Assembly: GCF_003688625.1 (NCBI RefSeq)
Contig: NZ_RCWY01000003.1
Span: forward strand, 1,053,684 to 1,117,683
Direction of reading: 5' to 3'
Length of the DNA: 64,000 nucleotides
Source: Sphingomonas sp. PP-CE-3A-406
GTDB lineage: Bacteria; Pseudomonadota; Alphaproteobacteria; Sphingomonadales; Sphingomonadaceae
The position numbers and the translations under genes are program-made. Under the pieces are notes generated by a model that saw only the letters and a list, made by a program, of their open reading frames with translations, was not told the origin of the DNA and searched no databases. Below, one piece after another: positions 43,672 to 52,404 of the stretch. Within the stretch, counting starts at the first letter, position 1, and every line of letters begins with the position of its first letter.

Positions 43672-44823
43672 CTAGAGCGTCTTCTCGTACACCTGGTACA
43701 CCTTGTTGACGCGGCTCTCGATTGTTTCGGCGATCGAGCGCATTCCCTGGTTCTCGTCGAGGATCCAGCCGATCTCGCCACGTACCGCACCGTAATGCTC
43801 GACCGAGGCGCGGCGGATGTATTCGATCATCATGAAGGCGAGCTGGCTCGCAAGCCGCGACGCCTGGAGTTCCTTGACCACGCCCATCAGCGGCACACGT
43901 ACCGTTTTCGCCTTGGGTTTGCGCAACCACAGCAGCAGTTTCGCCCAGCCGAAGGGGAGCAGGCTGCCGTTGAGCGGCTTGATCGCTTCGTTCAGGTCGG
44001 GGAGCGTGATCATGAACGCGGCGGGCTTGCCGTCGACCTCGGCGATCCGGATCAGGTCGTTGTAGACGATCGGCTTCAGCTTGACGCCCACGTCCTTGAC
44101 CTCGGGCGGGGTGAGCGGGACGAAGCCCCAATTGTCCTTCCACGCGTCGTTGAGGATCGCCAGGATGATCGCCGCCTCTTCCGCGAACTTGGTCTTGTCG
44201 ACCTTGCGGATGACGATCCGGGGATTCTTCTCGCCCGACTTGATGATGCGCTGGACGATCGGCGGGAACTGCTTCGTGATATCGACTTCATAGGTCAGCA
44301 GCTGCTTGATCGGGCGATACTGCGCCCATTCGATCCAGCCGCGATATTCGGGCTTGGCATGTCCCATCATGATCGTCGGCGAATGATCGTAACCGTCGAT
44401 CAGCAGGCCGGGCTCCTCCCAGATCGACATGCTGATCGGTCCGACCGCGCGCGTCATGCCTTGGTCACGGAGCCATTGCTCGGCACGCTCGAGCAGCGCC
44501 TGGAAGACGTCCTGCCGCTCGGCTTCCATCAGGCCCCACTGGCCGACACCGGGCCCGAAGCCCTGCTCGGGCGGCATCGTCAACGCGAGCGTGTCGATAT
44601 GCGCCGAGATGCGGCCGACCACGCGACCGTCCTCCTCGGCGAGGAACAACTGCGCCTTGGCATGGCTGAACCAGCCGTTCTTCTCGGGCGTGATCAGCCC
44701 GAGCGCCTCGGACTTCAGCGGCGGCACCCAGTTGGGATCATCGGCATAGAGGCGGAACGGCAGATCGATGAAGATCTTGCGATCCTTCTTGGTCTCGACC
44801 GGTCGAATGGTAAGCTTGGCCAT
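43672..44823 (-). CDS. Probable bacterial ceramide synthase (GNAT-like acyltransferase)
   Basis: A 383-residue protein beginning MAKLTIRPVETKKDRKIFID and LPFRLYADDPNWVPPLKSEA, with an acetyltransferase-like fold (FLAEEDGRVVGRISAHID; GPISMSIWEEPGLLIDGYDH). Proteins of this type are often labelled N-acetyltransferase or dATP pyrophosphohydrolase. One of them in Caulobacter is the bacterial ceramide synthase that acylates the sphingoid base. Location within 10 kb of serine palmitoyltransferase, a dedicated ACP and an SDR supports that role. It diverges from the desaturase gene. The function is inferred. Confidence 0.8.
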   Translation of the reverse strand: MAKLTIRPVETKKDRKIFIDLPFRLYADDPNWVPPLKSEALGLITPEKNGWFSHAKAQLFLAEEDGRVVGRISAHIDTLALTMPPEQGFGPGVGQWGLMEAERQDVFQALLERAEQWLRDQGMTRAVGPISMSIWEEPGLLIDGYDHSPTIMMGHAKPEYRGWIEWAQYRPIKQLLTYEVDITKQFPPIVQRIIKSGEKNPRIVIRKVDKTKFAEEAAIILAILNDAWKDNWGFVPLTPPEVKDVGVKLKPIVYNDLIRIAEVDGKPAAFMITLPDLNEAIKPLNGSLLPFGWAKLLLWLRKPKAKTVRVPLMGVVKELQASRLASQLAFMMIEYIRRASVEHYGAVRGEIGWILDENQGMRSIAETIESRVNKVYQVYEKTL

Positions 44824-45033
44824 GTGTCGTTCCTGTGTGCCTGTCGCGCGTGTCTAACCAGCCGCGTCGACAAAGGCGAGCGACTCGCACGACGTCCGGG
44901 GCGTGTCCGAGAACGTTCCGAACGGGTCCGGGATCGGCCATCGCCGCATGCGGTCACGGTGATCGCCTTTCCCGCGGAACTGGTGCATTCCCGGTGACTG
45001 TAAATGCCACGCTGCGGCCACTATGTTCGGACA

Positions 45034-46143
45034 ATGGATACGCCCATGGACACTTCGCTCAGCCTGCCTCGTGGCACGGCCGCTCAAGCCTCGCCGGTTG
45101 CGGCGGTCAGCACCGTACGGATCGCCGACGACAAGGCGATGCTGCGCGCGGCCGCCGACCTCACCCGCGACCTCGTGAAGCCGCGGCCCGCGGTGTATTG
45201 GGCCGATCTGATCGGCTCGGTCGTCATCGGCTATGGTGCGCTGGTGGTGGCGGCGACATCGGGATCGACCGCGGTCGCGATCGTCGCCGGGATCGTGGCG
45301 ATGCTCGGCTTGTACCGGGGTCTGAGCTTCATCCACGAAGTCAGCCACATGAAGCACGCCGCGGTGCCGAACTTCCGGCTCGGCTGGAACATTCTGGTCG
45401 GCGTGCCGCTGCTCACCCCGTCGTTCATGTACGAAGGCGTCCACAACCTGCACCACGCCAAGACGCGGTATGGGACGGTGGAGGATCCTGAATATCTCCC
45501 GCTCGCGCTGATGAAACCGTGGACGCTGCCGCTGTTCATCGTCGTGTCGGCGCTGGCTCCGATCGCGCTGCTGTTCCGCTATGCGGTGCTGTCGCCGCTG
45601 TCGCTGCTGTCGCCCAAGCTGCGGACGACGGTGGTGGAGCGGTACTCGGCACTCGCGATCAACCCGCAGTTTCGGCGTCGCAGCCCCGAGGGTGACGCGA
45701 AGGCGTATTGGAACCGGCTCGAGGTCGGTGCAAGCGTCTGGGCGCTGACCTTGATCGGGCTCACCGTCAGCGGCGTGCTGCCATTACGCGCGTTCCTGAC
45801 CTTCCTCGGCGTGGCATCGGCGGCGGCGGTGATCAATCAGGTCCGGACGCTGGTCGCGCATCTGTGGGAGAACGACGGCGAAGTGATGACGGTCACCGCG
45901 CAGTATCTCGATACCGTCAACGTGCCGCCGCCCGCGTTGCTGCCGGCTCTGTGGGCGCCGGTGGGGCTGCGCTACCATGCGCTGCACCATCTGCTGCCGG
46001 GCCTGCCGTATCACGCGCTGGGCGAGGCGCATCGGCGGATTTCGGCGGAACTCGATGCGATGTCGCCGTATCACAAGGCGAGCTATCCGGGACTGCCCGG
46101 TCTGGTGAGCAAGATCGCGCGGAGCACGATGACCCGCCGCTGA
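45034..46143 (+). CDS. Membrane fatty acid desaturase/hydroxylase
   Basis: A 369-residue integral membrane diiron enzyme with three His boxes: HEVSH (101-105), HNLHH (137-141) and HALHH (315-319). Four or more hydrophobic spans surround them. The ATG at 45034 starts MDTPMDTSLS; an earlier one lacks support. It may desaturate or hydroxylate the sphingoid base or the acyl chain of ceramide, given its neighbours, but it could act on ordinary phospholipid acyl chains. It is convergent with lptG and ends at a strong terminator. Confidence 0.88.
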   Translation: MDTPMDTSLSLPRGTAAQASPVAAVSTVRIADDKAMLRAAADLTRDLVKPRPAVYWADLIGSVVIGYGALVVAATSGSTAVAIVAGIVAMLGLYRGLSFIHEVSHMKHAAVPNFRLGWNILVGVPLLTPSFMYEGVHNLHHAKTRYGTVEDPEYLPLALMKPWTLPLFIVVSALAPIALLFRYAVLSPLSLLSPKLRTTVVERYSALAINPQFRRRSPEGDAKAYWNRLEVGASVWALTLIGLTVSGVLPLRAFLTFLGVASAAAVINQVRTLVAHLWENDGEVMTVTAQYLDTVNVPPPALLPALWAPVGLRYHALHHLLPGLPYHALGEAHRRISAELDAMSPYHKASYPGLPGLVSKIARSTMTRR

Positions 46144-46173
46144 CGCTCTATCGTCGGATGACTGAGAAGGAGA

Positions 46174-46206
46174 GGGATCGCGGCATCATGCCGCGGTCCC
46201 TTTTTT
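46174..46206 (+). terminator. Intrinsic terminator of the desaturase gene
   Basis: A stem GGGATCGCGGCAT / GCCGCGGTCCC with a short loop, then six T. The T-run overlaps the stop codon of the convergent lptG. Confidence 0.85.
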
Positions 46207-47302
46207 ATTCCTCGGAGCGGATGAGGACGGCCTCGCCGATCAGGAAGAACAGCAAGAACGGCGCCCAGGCGGCCAGGAACGGCGGGTAGACGCCGAGATT
46301 GCCCATCGCGAGCGCGAAGTTGTCGGCGACGAAGAACGCGAAACCGAGGCCCATGCCGATCACCGCGCGGACGAACAGCTTGCCCGACCGGGCGATCCCG
46401 AATGCCGCGACCGCACCGAGCAGCGGCATCAGGACGGCGGACAACGGTCCCGAAAGCTTGTGCCAGAGCGAGCCTTCGAGCCCCTTGGTCGGCCGTCCGG
46501 CGTCGGACAGATCGCCGATCGCGGACTTCAGCGCGCCGAACGACAACCCGTCCGCATCGACCGAGGCCAGCGTGAACTGATCGGGACGCACGTCCTTGGC
46601 GACCACGACCGAACCGAGGTTGGTCACGGTGCCGTGCGCCACCTCGAACCGCGTCGCCGGCCCTACCAGCCAGCCATTCGCGACGCGCCGGCCATGATCC
46701 GCCCGCAAGATCGCGACCAGATTGCCGCCGGTGCGATCGTACAGCGTAATCCCGCCAAGCCGCGTCGCAGTCCCGCGCCCGCGAATCTGCGCCACTTCGA
46801 TCAGGTCGTCGCCATCGCGCACCCAGACGTTCGCCCGGTCGCCGCGATCGATCGGCAGCTTGCCGTAATTGACCTTCTGCCACTGGTTGAGCGTCGCGGT
46901 CGCGCGCGCGACGACGTGGTCGCTGAACACGAAGCTGATCACCGCCACGCCGAGGCTGGCGACGAGAAGCGGCGCGAGCACCTGGTGCGCGGACAGGCCG
47001 GACCCCTTCAGCGCGACGATCTCGCTGTTCTGGTTCATCGTGATCAGCGTCAGGATCGTCCCGAGCAGCACCGAGAACGGCAGGAACCGCGCGATGATCT
47101 GCGGAATGCGCAGCGAGACATAGTGCCAGATCTGCGCATCGCCGTTGCCGGGGAAGGCGAGGATGTCGCCGGACTCGCTCAGCAGGTCGAGCGCCTGCAA
47201 CACGAGCACCAGCGCGGCGAGGACGGCGAACGTCCGGAGCAGGAACATCCGCCCCATGTAGATCGCGACGGTTCGCGAAGGGAAGAAGCTGGCGAGTTTC
47301 AT
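46205..47302 (-). CDS. lptG: LptG-like permease of an LPS-transport-type ABC exporter
   Basis: A 365-residue protein of the YjgP/YjgQ family with six membrane helices (three at each end) around a periplasmic beta-jellyroll domain. MKLASFFPSRTVAIYMGRMF, LDLLSESGDI and MNQNSEIVALKGSGLS are family features. It would extract a lipid from the inner membrane with LptF and LptB. The start overlaps the lptF stop (ATGA). It lies between a desaturase and sphingolipid synthesis genes, so the cargo may be glycosphingolipid rather than LPS; that is an inference. Confidence 0.9.
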   Translation of the reverse strand: MKLASFFPSRTVAIYMGRMFLLRTFAVLAALVLVLQALDLLSESGDILAFPGNGDAQIWHYVSLRIPQIIARFLPFSVLLGTILTLITMNQNSEIVALKGSGLSAHQVLAPLLVASLGVAVISFVFSDHVVARATATLNQWQKVNYGKLPIDRGDRANVWVRDGDDLIEVAQIRGRGTATRLGGITLYDRTGGNLVAILRADHGRRVANGWLVGPATRFEVAHGTVTNLGSVVVAKDVRPDQFTLASVDADGLSFGALKSAIGDLSDAGRPTKGLEGSLWHKLSGPLSAVLMPLLGAVAAFGIARSGKLFVRAVIGMGLGFAFFVADNFALAMGNLGVYPPFLAAWAPFLLFFLIGEAVLIRSEE

Positions 47303-48492
47303 GCGACGCTGGCCTTGCGGCGTCCGGGCATACGCTTGGCGATGGCCTTGAAGGACTTGGAGAAGACGCGTTCGAGCGCGCCGATCGGCTGACCGCCGGG
47401 AACGTAGGCGATCGTGTAATACATCCACAGGACGAGGCCGGCGAAGATCGTGAACGGCACCCACAGCGCGACGATCGGGTCGATTCGCCCGAGTTCGCCG
47501 ACGTCGGCGGCGTACTGATTCACCTTGTGATAGGTGACGATCATCACGATCGAGAGGAAGACGCCGAGCGCCGATGTCGATCGCTTCGGCGGCACGCCAA
47601 GCGCCAACGCGAGCAGCGGCAGCAGGAACATCGAGGCGACCTCCGCCAACCTGAAATGGAATTCCGAGCGGCTGCCTTCACGTTGTTCGAGCGTGGCGCC
47701 GCGTTGGCCCTGCCGCGCGAGTTCGGGCAGCGTATATTCCAGATTGCGACCACCCCGCACGCGGAAGCTCTCGAATTTGGGCAGGTTGATCGGCAGGTCA
47801 TGGCTGCTGAAGGTCAGCACGCGGGGCGTCTTGAATTCGGGCCGATTGTGGATCAGCGTGCCGTTCGCCAGCCGGAAGATGATCACGTTGGGATCGTCGG
47901 TCGCGAGGAACTTGCCGCGCTCGGCGGTCACCCCCAGCCAGTCGCCATTCTGGCTCTGGGCGTGGACGAAAATGCCCGACAGCTCGCGGCCCTTGTCCTT
48001 GCTCTCCTCGATCCGCAGCGTCATGCGGTCGCCCAATTGGGTGAACTCACCGACCTTGATCGACGCGCCGAGCGCGCCGGTCCGCAGTTCGAACCGCAGA
48101 CCCTCGTAATAATAGCGGGCGATCGGCTGGACATAGCCGACGATCGCCAGGTTCAGCAGCGCCAGCGCCATGGTGTACATGTAGGGCACGCGCAGCAGCC
48201 GATTGTAGCTCATGCCGACGCCGCGCAGGACGTCGAGCTCCGATGAGGTCGCCAACCGGCGGAACGCGAGCAGGATGCCGAGCATCAGCCCGATCGGAAT
48301 CCCCAGCCCGAGATATTCCGGCAACAGGTTCGCGAGCATCCGCCAGACGACGCTGATCGGCCCGCCCTGCGTCGCGACGAAATTGAACAGTCCCAACATG
48401 CGATCGAGCACGAACAGCATGACGGCGATCAGCAGCGTCGACAAAAGCGGCACCGCGATCAGCCGGGCCATGTAGCGGTCGATGGATTTCAT
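47299..48492 (-). CDS. lptF: LptF-like permease of an LPS-transport-type ABC exporter
   Basis: A 397-residue partner of LptG with the same fold: MKSIDRYMARLIAVPLLSTL (first helix), FRRLATSSELDVLRGVGMSY (coupling helix), a long beta-jellyroll (~150-290), and terminal helices. It normally delivers LPS to LptC-LptA. It is transcribed with lptG and lies downstream of a hybrid kinase and serine palmitoyltransferase on the same strand. No lptB or lptC is in the window. Confidence 0.9.
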   Translation of the reverse strand: MKSIDRYMARLIAVPLLSTLLIAVMLFVLDRMLGLFNFVATQGGPISVVWRMLANLLPEYLGLGIPIGLMLGILLAFRRLATSSELDVLRGVGMSYNRLLRVPYMYTMALALLNLAIVGYVQPIARYYYEGLRFELRTGALGASIKVGEFTQLGDRMTLRIEESKDKGRELSGIFVHAQSQNGDWLGVTAERGKFLATDDPNVIIFRLANGTLIHNRPEFKTPRVLTFSSHDLPINLPKFESFRVRGGRNLEYTLPELARQGQRGATLEQREGSRSEFHFRLAEVASMFLLPLLALALGVPPKRSTSALGVFLSIVMIVTYHKVNQYAADVGELGRIDPIVALWVPFTIFAGLVLWMYYTIAYVPGGQPIGALERVFSKSFKAIAKRMPGRRKASVA

Positions 48493-48602
48493 GCGGAATT
48501 GGGGCTCGGGCTGCTGGGCTGGCGATGGTCAGGCGGGGTATAGGCGGGCGCACGCTAGGCGTCATCCTCAATCGCACCGTGCCTGCGGCGCGCTCCGGAG
48601 CA

Positions 48603-50591
48603 TTATTCGGCGGCGATCAAGTCGCTTGCGCTCGGTCGATCGAATGCCATCGCGGTCGCGACGGCGCGTTCCAGCCCGGTCAGCGTAAAGGGTTTGCGCA
48701 ACACATCGTGGCCGCCGAACTGCGCGACATTCACCTCTCCCGCGAACCCGGTCACGAACAGCACCGCGATATGCGGGTAGAGCGGGCTCAGCGCCGCGAT
48801 CATCTCGGGGCCGGTCTGGCGCGGCATCAGCACGTCGGAGATGATCAGGTCGATCGCCCCGTTCGCGGCGAGCAATGCCGGCGCGGCCAGCGGATCGTCG
48901 CAGGGGATCGCGTGGTAACCGAGTTCCTCCAAGGCATCGATCGTTGCCGCGAGAACGCGAGGATCGTCCTCGACGACGAGAATTTCGCGCTGAGTGGGCG
49001 GAGCCGGCGCGGCCATGGCTTTAGCGGCGGCTGTAGCGATTCCTGGGGGCACGATCTCGGCCGGTGAGCCCGGTAGGGCCACGACGTCCGCGGTTCGCGG
49101 CAGATACAGCGTCACCGCGGTACCTTCGCCGGGCTCGGATGCGATCGCAACCGCACCGTGCAGCTGCTGGACCAGCGCGAAAATCTGGCTGAGGCCGAGA
49201 CCGGTACCCTTGCCGACCGCCTTGGTGGTGAAGAACGGCTCGAACACGCGATCGGCGACGTCCGGCGTCATACCGCAGCCATCGTCGGCGACCGTGATCG
49301 TGACGTGCTCGCCGGCCGCGCATTCGCCGATCTGCTGCGCGTCCAGCAGGGCGCTCCCCGTGACGATGGTCAGCGTGCCGCGGCCGTTCATCGCATCGCG
49401 CGCGTTGACCGCCAAGTTGAGGACCGCGTTCTCCAGCTGGACCCGGTCGCCGCGAATGCAGCAGTCGGTCGCCTCGCTCCGCGTCACCAGCGTGATCGCA
49501 TCGCCCAGCGTGCGGTCGAGTAGGTCGGACATTTCGGCGACCAATGCGGCGGCATCGATCGTCTCGGGTTTCAGCGCGTCTTCCCGGCTGAACGCCAACA
49601 GTCGGCGGGTGAGCGCCGCCGCCCGGTTGGCACCCTCGGTGGCGCTGTCGATATGCCGCCGCGTGGTGGCCGGATCGCTCGCTAGGTTGCGGCGCGCGAG
49701 TTCGAGCCCGCCCAGCACCACCGCCAGCATGTTGTTGAAGTCGTGCGCGATGCCGCCGGTAAGCTGGCCGACCGCCTCCATCTTCTGGACCTGGCGAAGC
49801 TTGGCCTCCTGCATGCGCAGTTCGGCGGTCGCTACGGCGACGGCCGCGGTCAGCTCGTCGGCGCGCTCGCGCTCCAGTTCGGCGTCCGCCAGCGCGGTCG
49901 CGCGTTCGCCGACAGCGCGGATCGTCAGCCAGCCGAGCATGATCGCGCCCAGCACGATCAGCACGCCAAAGACGGCGAGCACGCCTGCGACCCAGCTGGA
50001 GCGCTCGACCGATCCCATTGCCGCGGCGGTGCGGTCGTCGAGCAGCCCGCGCTCCCCGGCGATCAGCGTGTCGAGCGTGGTGTTGATCTCGGCGAGCGTC
50101 GGTGATTTTCGCGACTGATAATAGCGCGCGAGCGCCTGGCCGTTCTTGCCGTAGCTCGTGTTGAGCGCGGTCATCGACAGCTCCTGGCCGCGCGAATCAT
50201 AGGCAGCGCGGAGCCGGTCGACGCGCGACTGCTGCTCGGGATTGTCGTTGGTGATCCGGTCGAGCCGGTCGATCTGCGTCCCCGCCAGCAGCCATTCGTC
50301 GAAATAGAGCTGACCGAGCTGCTTGTCGCCGCTGATGACGTAGCGCCCGAGCGACGCTTCGGACTGCGCGATCGTGCCCGACAGCGTGCGGGCGAGGATC
50401 ATCACATCATAACTGTGCGCCTGAAGCTCGAGCGCGCGGTCGCGCTGGCGGTTGGCGTTGCCGAGAGTCACGATGAGCGCGACGAGCACCGCGGCGCCGA
50501 GCAGACCCATCGCGACGAGCATGGCTACGCGCCACCTTTCCCCGCCCCGCTGGGCCGCAGTCTCGACCTCATCATGGTTCACGACCGGCAT
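48603..50591 (-). CDS. Hybrid sensor histidine kinase with CHASE3-like sensor and receiver
   Basis: A 662-residue protein: two membrane helices (~23-44 and ~200-222) bracketing a CHASE3-type all-helical sensor, a coiled-coil (~230-270), a HisKA domain with His283 in GGIAHDFNNML, an HATPase domain with VLNLAVNARDAM, DDGCGMT and GKGTGLGLSQ all intact, and a C-terminal receiver with Asp586 in IISDVLMPRQTG. It should autophosphorylate and pass phosphate internally; no separate output regulator is adjacent. Its place between serine palmitoyltransferase and lptF suggests it senses envelope or sphingolipid state, but that is speculative. Confidence 0.9.
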   Translation of the reverse strand: MPVVNHDEVETAAQRGGERWRVAMLVAMGLLGAAVLVALIVTLGNANRQRDRALELQAHSYDVMILARTLSGTIAQSEASLGRYVISGDKQLGQLYFDEWLLAGTQIDRLDRITNDNPEQQSRVDRLRAAYDSRGQELSMTALNTSYGKNGQALARYYQSRKSPTLAEINTTLDTLIAGERGLLDDRTAAAMGSVERSSWVAGVLAVFGVLIVLGAIMLGWLTIRAVGERATALADAELERERADELTAAVAVATAELRMQEAKLRQVQKMEAVGQLTGGIAHDFNNMLAVVLGGLELARRNLASDPATTRRHIDSATEGANRAAALTRRLLAFSREDALKPETIDAAALVAEMSDLLDRTLGDAITLVTRSEATDCCIRGDRVQLENAVLNLAVNARDAMNGRGTLTIVTGSALLDAQQIGECAAGEHVTITVADDGCGMTPDVADRVFEPFFTTKAVGKGTGLGLSQIFALVQQLHGAVAIASEPGEGTAVTLYLPRTADVVALPGSPAEIVPPGIATAAAKAMAAPAPPTQREILVVEDDPRVLAATIDALEELGYHAIPCDDPLAAPALLAANGAIDLIISDVLMPRQTGPEMIAALSPLYPHIAVLFVTGFAGEVNVAQFGGHDVLRKPFTLTGLERAVATAMAFDRPSASDLIAAE

Positions 50592-50690
50592 CCTAACGCG
50601 TCGTTGCCAACGCGCAATGACTCGGAGGACCGGTGCGGTCCCAACATTTCACCGGTGTTTCAATCCTCCACTTTAGTGGAGGAACGAGCT

Positions 50691-51953
50691 TTAGCCGATC
50701 ACCCCGACCGCGCGCCCGGCGGCCTCGAACATCCCGAGGATCGTCGTGATCTGCTCGTCGGTATGCTCCGCGCACAACGAGCACCGCAGCAGGAACGTCC
50801 CAGCGGGCGTTGCCGGCGGGCGCGCCATGTTGACGTAGAGACCGCCCTCCAGCAGCGACTGCCAGATCGCGATCGCCTGTTCCTGGTCGGTCAGGATCAC
50901 CGCGATGATCGCCGAGTCGGACGTCTCGGTGCCGAGCTTGAACCCCATCGCCTTCAGCCCGCCGTGCAGCCGGCGCGCGTTCTTCCAGAGCTGCGCGCGC
51001 TTGTCGTGCGCGGTCATCAGCTTGCGGATCGAGGTCGCGGCGGTGGCGACTACCGACGGCGGCAGCGAGGCGGTAAAGATGTACGGACGGCACGCAAACC
51101 GCACCATCTCGAACTTCGGGTGGTTCGACACGACGAACCCGCCGACCGTGCCGACCGACTTCGAGAAGGTGCCGACGACGAAATCGACCTCGTCGGTCAG
51201 TCCCATTTCCTCGTACACGCCGCGCCCGTTGGGGCCGAAGAACCCCATCGAATGCGCCTCGTCGACCAGCACCATGCAGCCATGCTTCTTGGCGACCGCG
51301 ACCATCTCCTTCAGCGGCGCGATGTCGCCGAGCATCGAATAGACGCCTTCGAGCACTACCAGCTTGCCGGCTTCCTTGGGCAGACGCCCAAGCCGCTTGT
51401 CGAGATCGGTGACGTCGTTGTGGCGGAAGCGGACGATCTCGGCATTGCCCTGCTTGCAGCCGTCGTAGATCGACGCGTGGCTGTCGGCGTCGAGGATGAC
51501 GTATTCGCCCTTGCCGGCGAGCGTCGAGATGATCCCGAGATTGGCCATGTACCCGGTCGAGAACACGATCGCGCCGGTCATGTCGTAGAATTCGCGGAGC
51601 GCCTGCTCGACGTCGATATGATCGTGGAACGTGCCGTTGAGCATCCGGCTGCCGTTGGTGCCCGACCCGAACGCGTCGAGCGCGTCCTTGCCCGCCTGGA
51701 TGACGTCGGGGTCGAACGTCATGCCCATGTAGTTGTACGTGCCGAGCAGGATCGTGTCCTTGCCGCGGATCACCGCCTGGGTCGGCCCCTTCACCTCGTC
51801 CATCACGATCGCGAACGGATTGCGCACGCCACTGGCGATCAGCGCCTCGCGTTCGGCGATCAGCGCGTCGAATTTCGACATGAGGTCGCGTTCGGGGGCG
51901 AACTCCGGAGCGTCGATGGGGAGGGCGTGGGCAGTGGTGGCGGCTTCGGTCAT
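50691..51953 (-). CDS. spt: Serine palmitoyltransferase
   Basis: A 420-residue PLP enzyme that condenses L-serine with palmitoyl-CoA or acyl-ACP to 3-ketodihydrosphingosine, the first step of sphingolipid synthesis. The chain length equals that of the S. paucimobilis enzyme, and key residues fall at the same numbers: His159 (DADSHASIYDG), Asp231 and His234 (VDEAHSMGFFG), and the PLP Lys265 (GTFSKSVGTVGG). The C-terminus ARPPATPAGTFLLRCSLCAE also matches. The start at 51953 is chosen by this length. It is soluble, with no membrane segment. Confidence 0.97.
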   Translation of the reverse strand: MTEAATTAHALPIDAPEFAPERDLMSKFDALIAEREALIASGVRNPFAIVMDEVKGPTQAVIRGKDTILLGTYNYMGMTFDPDVIQAGKDALDAFGSGTNGSRMLNGTFHDHIDVEQALREFYDMTGAIVFSTGYMANLGIISTLAGKGEYVILDADSHASIYDGCKQGNAEIVRFRHNDVTDLDKRLGRLPKEAGKLVVLEGVYSMLGDIAPLKEMVAVAKKHGCMVLVDEAHSMGFFGPNGRGVYEEMGLTDEVDFVVGTFSKSVGTVGGFVVSNHPKFEMVRFACRPYIFTASLPPSVVATAATSIRKLMTAHDKRAQLWKNARRLHGGLKAMGFKLGTETSDSAIIAVILTDQEQAIAIWQSLLEGGLYVNMARPPATPAGTFLLRCSLCAEHTDEQITTILGMFEAAGRAVGVIG

Positions 51954-51989
51954 TCTAAGGATTCCATGAGGTTGGAATGTGTATCCCAA

Positions 51990-52094
51990 CCGTTCGTCCC
52001 GAGTAGCCGTCGAGCTTGTCGAGATGGCGTATCGAAGGACATGTACCTCGATACGGGCTCTCGGCTACGCTCGATCCCTACTCGGTACGAACGG
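51990..52094. repeat. Intergenic repeat, family B (copy 4, shorter)
   Basis: Ends CCGTTCGTCCCGAGTAGCCG and CTACTCGGTACGAACGG. It sits between the ACP gene and serine palmitoyltransferase. Confidence 0.8.
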
Positions 52095-52103
52095 CAAGGG
52101 GGG

Positions 52104-52346
52104 TCAGGCCTTCAACTTCGCGACCGCGTCGACCAGCTGGCCGACCGTCTCGATCTCGGCCTGCATGTTCATCGTGATGATGATGTCGAATTCGTCCTCG
52201 ATCGCCGCGACGAAATCCATGACGGTCAGGCTGTCCCACTCCAGGTCGCCCTGGAACGTCGTCGCATCGGCGAGGGCAACGCCCTTTTTGTTGAACGGCT
52301 CGATCTGCGCGGTGACGGTGTCGTAGATCTGCTGGCGGTCGCTCAT
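52104..52346 (-). CDS. Acyl carrier protein dedicated to sphingolipid synthesis
   Basis: An 80-residue acyl carrier protein with the phosphopantetheine Ser39 in LEWDSLTVMDF. The body IEDEFDIIITMNMQAEIETV departs from ordinary AcpP, as do the ACPs next to serine palmitoyltransferase in Caulobacter. It probably supplies the acyl chain to Spt. It lies between Spt and the SDR on the same strand. Confidence 0.92.
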   Translation of the reverse strand: MSDRQQIYDTVTAQIEPFNKKGVALADATTFQGDLEWDSLTVMDFVAAIEDEFDIIITMNMQAEIETVGQLVDAVAKLKA

Positions 52347-52404
52347 GATAATCCCTTCGGTGTCGCTACGATCCCTGACAGGGAATTGCGGCGGCTTTTC
52401 GGCG

